Shown: piece after piece, positions 34,210 to 40,428 of the stretch
Layout of the letters: each line of letters begins with the position of its first letter
Position numbering within the stretch: position 1 is the stretch's first letter
From: CAJQQY01 sp964564545
Lineage (GTDB): Bacteria; Bacteroidota; Bacteroidia; Chitinophagales; Saprospiraceae
DNA: 64,000 bases
Assembly: GCA_964564545.1 (NCBI GenBank)
Contig: CAZMBP010000055.1
Location: 1-64,000 of the forward strand
Reading direction: 5' to 3'
Position numbers and translations under genes: made by a program
Notes under the pieces: model-generated
The model's input: the letters and a program-made list of their open reading frames with translations, nothing else
Database searches by the model: none
What the model was told of the DNA's origin: nothing

Positions 34210-35346
34210 CTATGCTGTTTTAAACATCCCTTTCACCACCCCAGAAATATGATTTAAAATTTCCTCATCCATCTCCGTGTGAATCGGCAATGAGATCACA
34301 GATTGGCACAACATCTCGGTTACAGGCAAATCTAAATCGTCTGGAACAAAATGTTTAAAAGCTTCTTGATCGTAAAGTGGTAGTGGATAAAAAACACCAA
34401 ACGGAATGCCCGCTGCAGACAAATGATCTTTGAGTGCATCTCGATGTCCATCCTTTATTTTTAAAGTATATTGATGAAAAACGTGGGTAGAATTCTGCTG
34501 ACGTGTGGGGGTTTCCATCCATTCTTCACCTTGAAATGCTTGGTCATAAAATGCCGCTGCCGCTTGTCGAGCAGCAGAGTACTTTGTCAAATATTTTAAT
34601 TTTATTCCCAGGATCGCAGCTTGAATAGAATCCAATCTTGAATTACACCCGATCATTTTATGATGGTACCTTTGCCCTTGGCCATGGTTAGCGATCATTT
34701 TTAATTTAGCTGCCAACTCATCATTATTCGTAAAAATTGCACCGGCATCTCCGTACGCTCCTAAATTTTTGGAAGGATAAAAAGACGTTGTTCCAATGTC
34801 TCCAATCGTTCCTGACTTTTGCGTGCGGCCATCGCTAAACGTGTAATCTGCTCCAATCGCTTGCGCATTATCTTCGACCACATATATATGATGTTTTTTA
34901 GCCAAATCCATAATGGGTTCCATATCTGAACATTGTCCAAACAAATGAACTGGGACAACTGCTTTCGTTTTTGGCGTAATCGCTTTTTCAAAAATCTCAG
35001 CAGTCAAATTAAACGTATTGGGATCAACGTCAACCATCACAGGTGTCAATCGAAGCAATGCAATCACCTCCGCTGTCGCTACATAGGTGAACGCAGGAAC
35101 GATTACTTCGTCGCCAGGTTTTAGGTCCAAAGCCATCAAAGCAATTTGCAAAGCATCGGTTCCATTCGCACATGGAATCACGTGTTTTACATCCAAAAAT
35201 TTTTCTAAATCAGCTTGGAATTCTTTTACTTTCGGTCCATTGATAAATTGACCTGACTCGACGACTTCGATAATTGCTTGATCAATTTCGGATTTCATAT
35301 TTCGGTATTGACCACCGACATCGACCATGTGAATTTGTCTATTCAT
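34210..35346 (-). CDS. wbpE: UDP-3-keto-GlcNAcA aminotransferase (DegT/DnrJ/EryC1/StrS)
   Basis: 378 residues. The PLP fold is clear: CANGTDALQIALMAL (cofactor phosphate loop), VIVPAFTYVATAEVI, VVPVHLFGQCSDM, VVEDNAQAIGADY (Asp pairing with the PLP nitrogen), and SFYPSKNLGAYGDAGAI with Schiff-base Lys193. FGQCSDMEPI and the C-terminal VFHQYTLKIKDG are typical of the WbpE/WlbC branch, which transaminates the 3-keto sugar from WbpB using glutamate. It would give UDP-GlcNAc(3NH2)A for WbpD. It is first on the minus strand to the left of the replicon region. Confidence 0.85.
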   Translation of the reverse strand: MNRQIHMVDVGGQYRNMKSEIDQAIIEVVESGQFINGPKVKEFQADLEKFLDVKHVIPCANGTDALQIALMALDLKPGDEVIVPAFTYVATAEVIALLRLTPVMVDVDPNTFNLTAEIFEKAITPKTKAVVPVHLFGQCSDMEPIMDLAKKHHIYVVEDNAQAIGADYTFSDGRTQKSGTIGDIGTTSFYPSKNLGAYGDAGAIFTNNDELAAKLKMIANHGQGQRYHHKMIGCNSRLDSIQAAILGIKLKYLTKYSAARQAAAAFYDQAFQGEEWMETPTRQQNSTHVFHQYTLKIKDGHRDALKDHLSAAGIPFGVFYPLPLYDQEAFKHFVPDDLDLPVTEMLCQSVISLPIHTEMDEEILNHISGVVKGMFKTA

Positions 35347-35490
35347 GACTTTAGGATTTTAATATTTCAATAAGTGGAATTTGCGATCTTAATTAGAACG
35401 CGAAGGTAATTATTTTTGTATTCGAATATTTAAAATATGGGGTTAAATTAAAAGTTTTAACGGAGGTTATAAGATCAACTTTAAATAATT

Positions 35491-35514
35491 AATAAGGTCG
35501 GAATAGACCTTGTT
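35491..35514. repeat. GTCGGAAnnGACC hairpin upstream of wbpE
   Basis: AATAAGGTC / GACCTTGTT enclose GGAATA. The core GTCGGAATAGACC matches 11 of 13 bases of the hairpin core in the wbpD leader (13777-13789). It lies about 145 bp upstream of wbpE. Confidence 0.5.
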
Positions 35515-35578
35515 AAAACAAAGTTCTTCCATTAAAAAACCTTAATCGAACGCATAGTGCTCTCCCATGGCTTTTAAT

Positions 35579-35606
35579 TTAAAGTCAGTCATATGACTGA
35601 CTTTAA
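35579..35606. repeat. 28-bp perfect palindrome without spacer
   Basis: Each 14-base half is the exact reverse complement of the other, centred on CAT|ATG within GTCAGTCATATGACTGAC. Perfect spacerless palindromes suit a dimeric DNA-binding protein better than an RNA hairpin. It lies 120 bp downstream of the KilA-N gene stop. Confidence 0.75.
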
Positions 35607-35661
35607 AAATTCTCTCGCCTTTGGAGAGTTAGCTATTTATATTTTGTCACAAATGATTAAA

Positions 35662-35679
35662 GTTGTGCAAATGCACAAC
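35662..35679. repeat. Short palindrome GTTGTGCA-AA-TGCACAAC
   Basis: An 8-bp perfect stem with a two-base centre, 47 bp from the KilA-N gene stop. It could be an operator or part of a terminator for the rep-KilA-N unit. Confidence 0.55.
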
Positions 35680-35725
35680 CTTAGCTTTATTCCTCTTTTA
35701 ATCCTTTTATTCAACTTTAGGATTT

Positions 35726-36253
35726 CTACTCTTCTTCTAATATTTTTTTCCCATCCAATAAAAATTTTGAATATTGCGCTGTTTCTAAACTATTATTGAA
35801 TATTTTATTTAGATAAAATTGAGTGGATTTTCTTTCAATCGCAGCTAAATCTTTAAATGCTTTTATAAAATGAATATAAACTAATGGATTAAACCAGTTG
35901 GAAAATTGTATTGCAATCTCATCATGTGCATACGTTCCTCCATACCTTCCTTTCTCAATATAAACCCCCATCGCTTGAGTCCTTGATTTCCACTCTCCGA
36001 ATGAAAGATAAAAATCATTATCTCCTGTTCGATTTCTAATACCCTCGAATCCGAGGGTATTAAAACCTTCATTATATAATGCTTCCCATGTACCCATAAA
36101 GTTAATATTTCCTTTATTTCGAAGATAGTTTTCTAAAACTGATTGAGGATTTCCCTTTCCAGCCTTGACTATATCAGTCAAACATACGAAATCAAACTTC
36201 TCTCCTTTTATAATCCTAACATCTTGTCCTGATATCCTTATCTTTTGTTTCAT
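35726..36253 (-). CDS. KilA-N domain protein
   Basis: 175 residues, soluble. The KilA-N core is readable: IKGEKFDFVCLTDIVKAG, a region ENYLRNKGNINFMGTWEALYNEGFN, then a distinctive GGTYAHDEIAIQFSNWFNP, the Y/H-x-x-x-A-x-x-F-x-x-W motif of KilA-N/APSES-related DNA-binding domains of phages, plasmids and large DNA viruses. A C-terminal helical tail (KSTQFYLNKIFNN) may dimerise. It starts 17 bp after the rep stop, so both are probably one transcript. Roles in this context could be replication control, plasmid maintenance or phage-type regulation; none is shown. Confidence 0.8.
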   Translation of the reverse strand: MKQKIRISGQDVRIIKGEKFDFVCLTDIVKAGKGNPQSVLENYLRNKGNINFMGTWEALYNEGFNTLGFEGIRNRTGDNDFYLSFGEWKSRTQAMGVYIEKGRYGGTYAHDEIAIQFSNWFNPLVYIHFIKAFKDLAAIERKSTQFYLNKIFNNSLETAQYSKFLLDGKKILEEE

Positions 36254-36270
36254 AAAAAATTAATTTTTAA

Positions 36271-37650
36271 TTACATGGTTTTTTCTTCCTCCCAATGCGC
36301 TTTACACCTAAACCTCACCTTATCCTCAATTGCATTTTGATATTTATTAAAATCTACTTCTTGCCCTAGCGATTCAAACGCTTTCACATATTCCATTTTC
36401 ACTTCCTCAATCGCCTGCATATAATACATTGGATACTTATTTTTAAAAACATTAATATCGAATATCGCTCGCTTGATCTTTGAACCAAACTCAACCTCCT
36501 CCCCTACCGCATTGGCCGCTCGGAATTCGTCCTGTTCTTTTTCTAAATATGTTCCGTACTCCTTTTTATTCATTTGCTTGGTGGCCTCTCGTCGATCTCG
36601 CTCGTTTTCACTCATCGCATTTTTCTTTTTCAAAACTACCTCCACCATGCGTGCATGGAGATTATCTTCTGTCAATTTTCCCTTTTTCCACCAATCGACA
36701 AATGCCCCAGCTTTCTCCGTTGCATTGCTTTTTTCATTCAAAAACTTCCAAAGGATCTTCATATAAATGTCTTCGTAACCAATCAAGGGTTGATAGTTTA
36801 CCTTCGGATCAGTCAATACTTTTTCGATGATAAAAGTCTTGTTGACATTCAATTGTGATAAAAATTGAAAGGCCATCCATTGTGAATAATTGAGTTGATC
36901 AATCTTTTGTTGGAGGACCGTGGCGTTCTTTCCTTTGGGTCGGGAAGACTCTCCTGTCAAGAATCCAATATTGTCTGGAATGATTTCTGGCTGATTTTCT
37001 GAAATGAAAAACTTCAAACTAACGATGCTCTTTCCGCGCTTCTTAGCTGGCATAAACTCAAATTTGATATCCGAAAATTTTTCTATTTCTTTTTGACATG
37101 GAATCAAAACCCATCGTTTGAATTCGTAAAACTTTGGATACTTCCCTTCGATTCCTAAAAAGAATTTAATCTTCTCTACCTCCAAAGTACACTCTCCCAA
37201 AAACTGATATCGCTTCAAAACTTCATACAAACGAATCGCATTTGAATTCAAATAAACGATGTTACTGATGTTGTACTGGGTAAAATGTTCTTTGAGTTGA
37301 ATCAGATAGTCCCGCAGTTTTTCAGACAAACTAAAGGTAAATTCATCTGTCTCCGTATCGTGTTCCATGTGTTGTAACCACACACTTTTCCCTACAATGG
37401 TTCCTTTTTCATACACGATCGGCACACTATTCAAGCGGTCCATGATGGAAAAAACTTCCGTTTTATTCGCAATTCTACGCTTACCATCGAAGTTCAAAAT
37501 GCGTTCTATCTCAGAAAAGTGCATCCGGTATTCTCGAAATTCAGAATCGTTTTGTGAAATTTTGGAAATGAGGTAGAGTACGAAAAACTGCTCACGGCTA
37601 TTCATTTTATAGCTCGTTTCGATCAGTTTATTATGTTTTACAATTGCCAT
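36271..37650 (-). CDS. repB: RepB/Rep_3-family replication initiator
   Basis: About 459 residues from the ATG at 37650; the frame continues to a TTG at 37698, but Rep_3 proteins usually start near this point. The family opening HNKLIETSYKMNSREQFFVLYLISKI is followed by two winged-helix domains: the first ending near LSEKLRDYLIQLKEHFTQY, the second with SNAIRLYEVLKRYQFLGECTLEVEKIKFFLGI and FYEFKRWVLIPCQKEI. These bind iterons and open the origin. The C-terminal ~220 residues are charged and unlike standard Rep_3 proteins. The iteron array begins within about 65 bp upstream of the start, the classical autoregulated iteron-plasmid layout. Confidence 0.88.
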   Translation of the reverse strand: MAIVKHNKLIETSYKMNSREQFFVLYLISKISQNDSEFREYRMHFSEIERILNFDGKRRIANKTEVFSIMDRLNSVPIVYEKGTIVGKSVWLQHMEHDTETDEFTFSLSEKLRDYLIQLKEHFTQYNISNIVYLNSNAIRLYEVLKRYQFLGECTLEVEKIKFFLGIEGKYPKFYEFKRWVLIPCQKEIEKFSDIKFEFMPAKKRGKSIVSLKFFISENQPEIIPDNIGFLTGESSRPKGKNATVLQQKIDQLNYSQWMAFQFLSQLNVNKTFIIEKVLTDPKVNYQPLIGYEDIYMKILWKFLNEKSNATEKAGAFVDWWKKGKLTEDNLHARMVEVVLKKKNAMSENERDRREATKQMNKKEYGTYLEKEQDEFRAANAVGEEVEFGSKIKRAIFDINVFKNKYPMYYMQAIEEVKMEYVKAFESLGQEVDFNKYQNAIEDKVRFRCKAHWEEEKTM

Positions 37651-37712
37651 TGCGAGTGGATTTAAAAGTGTTTCTGTTAATGGATATTCAAATCGCAATG
37701 CAAAGTAGAATC

Positions 37713-38172
37713 AAAAGCGTAACTATTACTAATATCCTTTACGCTTTTTTAGAATTATTTTAAAAATGTGATGGAATGCTACGTTTTTTGATGTATTCCT
37801 ACGCTTTATGAAAATACCACTTCAAATACATTTTACGGTTTATGATGTATCTCTACGCTTTTAAATGATGCAGCCCTACGCTATGCGATGTATCTCTACG
37901 CTTTTAGTGGATGTATCTCTACGTTTTTGATGGTTTTAAGGTGGTTTTTCATGCAAAATGTTAGTAACTACGGGCTTTTCATGCAAGTATGATGTATTTC
38001 TACGTTTTTGATGCAACCCTACGCTTTTAAAATTAATCTCTACGCTTTGTAAATGTAGCCCTACGCCATACTCGATGTATCTCTACGCTTTTCTTTGATG
38101 AACTTCTACGCTTTTCTGAGGTAACCTTACGCTTTGTTGAGGTTTTTCTACGTTTTGTTGTCAAAAAACGTA
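37713..38172. repeat. Iteron array, consensus GATGTATCTCTACGCTTTT
   Basis: Seventeen direct TACG-core copies have their T at 37740, 37780, 37800, 37834, 37854, 37877, 37897, 37920, 37969, 38001, 38020, 38041, 38062, 38084, 38107, 38128 and 38149. Spacing is mostly 19-23 bp, two helical turns. Single inverted copies stand at each end (37713-37722 and 38163-38172). The variable 5' half reads GATGTATCTC or GATGCAACCC. Confidence 0.88.
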
Positions 38173-38773
38173 GGTTTTATAAGGGCTACAGCCTGCTTAA
38201 AGATTAAATAGTAAAATATTAGGAGAAAAGATATAAAAATACCTAAATGGAGATTAGGTGTTTTTTTCAAAAACTTTTTTTCTTTTTTCCTATCTACTCA
38301 TTTTCATAATTTAATGAACTCAAGTTGTCTTTTGGCTTGTCAAGAGTCAAAAGAAACAATTTGTGCGACCAAAATGCATTTTTTTGTTTCACAAAATAAA
38401 AATCGAGTTCAATTTTCATTTTAAAGTAGGTTTAAAGCCTCAATTTTCATTTTAAGATAAAAACCAATTATAGGATTCTTTCACAGAAAAAGCTTCCTCA
38501 AATCAGAGTAAATAAATTTTTCAGTATTTCAGTAAATACGATTTTACGACTTTCAGTATTTCTTTGCTGGCAAACCATTTTTTTATCATTAAAATCCTTT
38601 GCTAAAGAAAGAAAGAACCCGTTTCAGTTGATGTATTTCTACGCTTTTTTCTTTCGTAGAATACTCCTTTAATATTTTCTTTTTTTGGAAAAGTTAATAC
38701 AAATAAAAATACAACTTTCTCCTACCCTATCTCCCATTATTGCTAATAATTTTTCCAAAAAGAAATCGTAAAA

Positions 38774-39043
38774 TCGTGTTTGCTGAGTTACTGTTTTACG
38801 GAAAAGCGTAGAAATGTATTTACGGAAATCAGTATCTAAGTGAATACAGTTTTACGTATTTACGATTTTAAGCTAAGTCGTGAATCCGTGTTTAAGTTAA
38901 GCCGTAAATAAGTTTTTACGACTTTGCTGCTAATCGTGTTTGCGTGAATAATGATTTACGATGATGCGATTCTACGCTTTTCTGTGTTTCTGTGAAATCG
39001 TGTTGCAGTTTTTGCAGAAAATCGTATCTTCGTGTTTCCGTGA
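38774..39043 (+). repeat. Putative centromere-like repeats upstream of parA
   Basis: Five CGTGTT-cored repeats: TCGTGTTTGC (38774), CCGTGTTTAA (38886), TCGTGTTTGC (38934), TCGTGTTGC (38999) and TTCGTGTTTCC (39029). They are mixed with many TTTACG/CGTAAA words. They differ from the iterons and lie directly before the partition genes, where type Ib plasmids keep their partition site. Confidence 0.5.
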
Positions 39044-39144
39044 AAACTTATTTCAGTAATTATTAAAACATGTTCGTTGATTACCTGCTCTCTTACTTAT
39101 ACTTAATTACATAGGATTTATCAACGAACTCAAAAAAGATACGA

Positions 39145-39783
39145 ATGATTATTTCAGTTACCAGCCTTAAAGGTGGAGTAGGGAAGTCCACTATTTCTCA
39201 AAATTTAGCAGTTTGTTTTGCTCACATGGGTTATAAAGTAGCCATAGTCGATACAGATACCAATACAAGTTCTGTGCATTGGTCCGGTATTCGAGAGGAG
39301 GATTTGCCACATATTACAGTTATGGGAATTGCGACAAGTGATGCCCTACGAAAAAATATCAAGCAGTTGGAAAAGGATTATGATCTTGTCATTATTGATG
39401 GTACGCCTTCCTTATCAAAGTTGGTGAGTACGATTATTATTTTAGGTGATGTGGTTTTAATTCCGATTCGACCAAGTGGATTGGATATTTGGGCTACGGA
39501 AAAATTTATTGAAAAGTACGATCAAGCCAAAGCATTGAAAGAAGATGTAAAGGCATTCTTTATCCTCAATGAATACAATCCAAGAGTCAGCCTTAATCAA
39601 AGTATCAAGGAAGCATTGGCCGAATTAGAAATCGATACCTTAAAGTCAACTTTAAGACATCGAATTGCGTATGAAGAAGCAGTCGTGATGGGAAAGGGTG
39701 CCTACGAATACAAAGATGCCAAAGCGAAAAAGGAAGTTACCGCATTGGCCAATGAGGTACTGGAAATTATTTCAAAGGAATGA
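39145..39783 (+). CDS. parA: ParA/ParF-type partition ATPase
   Basis: 212 residues. The deviant Walker A motif KGGVGKST has the signature Lys near residue 9. VAIVDTDTNTSS is motif A', and DLVIIDGTPSLSKLV with VVLIPIRPSGLDIW is Walker B and the following strand. The length and lack of an N-terminal HTH put it with small type Ib ParA/ParF proteins, which move plasmids over the nucleoid together with a small RHH partner. That partner appears to be the next gene, 69 bp downstream. It is transcribed away from the iterons. Confidence 0.88.
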   Translation: MIISVTSLKGGVGKSTISQNLAVCFAHMGYKVAIVDTDTNTSSVHWSGIREEDLPHITVMGIATSDALRKNIKQLEKDYDLVIIDGTPSLSKLVSTIIILGDVVLIPIRPSGLDIWATEKFIEKYDQAKALKEDVKAFFILNEYNPRVSLNQSIKEALAELEIDTLKSTLRHRIAYEEAVVMGKGAYEYKDAKAKKEVTALANEVLEIISKE

Positions 39784-39852
39784 GTCTAGCGCAAATTCCT
39801 CGATAGGGGAGAGGTACATTTCAATTTTTTTTAAATAGAAAAATTTCAAAAA

Positions 39853-40257
39853 ATGGCAAAGAAAAAATTTAATATCAGTTCGACACTAAAGAAAAATAGC
39901 AAAGTAGAAGAGGTGAAGTTAGCGCCAAAAATTCCTTTGAAAAAAACGACAAAAGACCCTGAGGAAGTAAAAACTAAAGTAGAGGAAATTCATGCAGAGG
40001 AAAATAAAAAACCAGTTGCTAAAAAGGAAACTCCTACAGCTCCTGAAAAAACCACTCCACCTGAACCTATTGAGGCTCCCAAACTAGCGCCTAAAGCTAA
40101 AAAAGCAAAACCAGCTGAAAAAGGTCGAATGGTTAGAATGACGATCGATACTCCAGAAGAAATGCACCTGCAACTTAAAATAAAATCCATCCAAACTCGG
40201 ATGAGTATGAGAGATTATGTTTTGAAGTTAATTGAAAAGGACCTAAAAAAGGGGTAA
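39853..40257 (+). CDS. ParG-like ribbon-helix-helix protein with disordered N-terminus
   Basis: 134 residues. Residues 1-88 are low-complexity, rich in Lys, Pro, Ala and Glu, and probably disordered. The last ~45 residues (MVRMTIDTPEEMHLQLKIKS ... MSMRDYVLKLIEKDL) fit a ribbon-helix-helix fold: one beta strand followed by two helices. ParG-type proteins have this plan, a flexible tail that stimulates the ATPase and an RHH dimer that binds the centromere. The disordered tail here is longer than usual for ParG. The role is inferred from position directly after parA. Confidence 0.7.
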   Translation: MAKKKFNISSTLKKNSKVEEVKLAPKIPLKKTTKDPEEVKTKVEEIHAEENKKPVAKKETPTAPEKTTPPEPIEAPKLAPKAKKAKPAEKGRMVRMTIDTPEEMHLQLKIKSIQTRMSMRDYVLKLIEKDLKKG

Positions 40258-40332
40258 TTGGGTAGTGGGATTCTCCGAGGCTCGTTCCAAATGCTCAAAA
40301 CAAAAAAGGACTCAAAAAATCTCCCTACAAAT

Positions 40333-40390
40333 TAGAGTTTATTCTAGTTGTATGGGAGAACGTAAAACGTTTAACGTTCAACATCCATCG
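40333..40390 (+). repeat. AACGTnn heptad array, site 1
   Basis: TAGAGTTTATTCTA (40333-40346), then TTGTATGGGAGAACG, then 7-bp units AACGTAA, AACGTTT, AACGTTC, AACATCC (40359-40386). It lies upstream of the Wzi-like gene. The same layout recurs at 55457-55530. Confidence 0.6.
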
Positions 40391-40428
40391 AATAAAGTCT
40401 ATTAACAACCGATTTAATTTAAAAATAC

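Larger units (their letters stand above)
35347..35725. other. Palindrome-rich spacer between wbpE and the replicon
   Basis: 379 bp without a gene; a 68-codon frame at 35593 is not supported. It holds four hairpin-forming sequences: the GTCGGAATAGACC hairpin (35491-35514), a 28-bp perfect palindrome (35579-35606), CTCTC..GAGAG close behind it (about 35612-35628) and GTTGTGCAAATGCACAAC (35662-35679). It marks the left edge of the plasmid-like segment. Confidence 0.6.
37651..39144. other. Iteron replication origin region (rep-par intergenic)
   Basis: About 1.5 kb with no gene. From left to right: iterons (37713-38172); an AT-rich stretch (about 38200-38500), a candidate duplex-unwinding element, with a 17-bp direct repeat TCAATTTTCATTTTAA(A)G at about 38410 and 38440; scattered iteron copies, two direct (TACG at 38640 and 38973) and one inverted (38802-38820); and a second repeat class with CGTGTTTGC motifs (38774-39043) next to parA. 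Confidence 0.8.

Noticed and set aside
35593..35799. 68-codon + strand frame at the replicon edge
   Set aside because: It overlaps the palindromes and the 3' end of the KilA-N gene antisense, and its hydrophobic translation lacks a plausible start signal.
36473..36858. Three overlapping + strand frames inside the initiator gene
   Set aside because: They are antisense shadows of repB with Ser/Phe-rich, unstructured translations and no start context.
37713..38172. Repeats resembling a CRISPR array
   Set aside because: The period is only about 20-23 bp, the conserved word is short with variable flanks, there are no unique 30-bp spacers and no cas genes. The adjacent Rep_3 gene explains them as iterons.
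39990..40190. Gly/Ala/Ser-rich reverse frame
   Set aside because: It is the complement of the Lys/Pro/Ala-rich tail of the ParG-like gene, and its composition follows from that alone.
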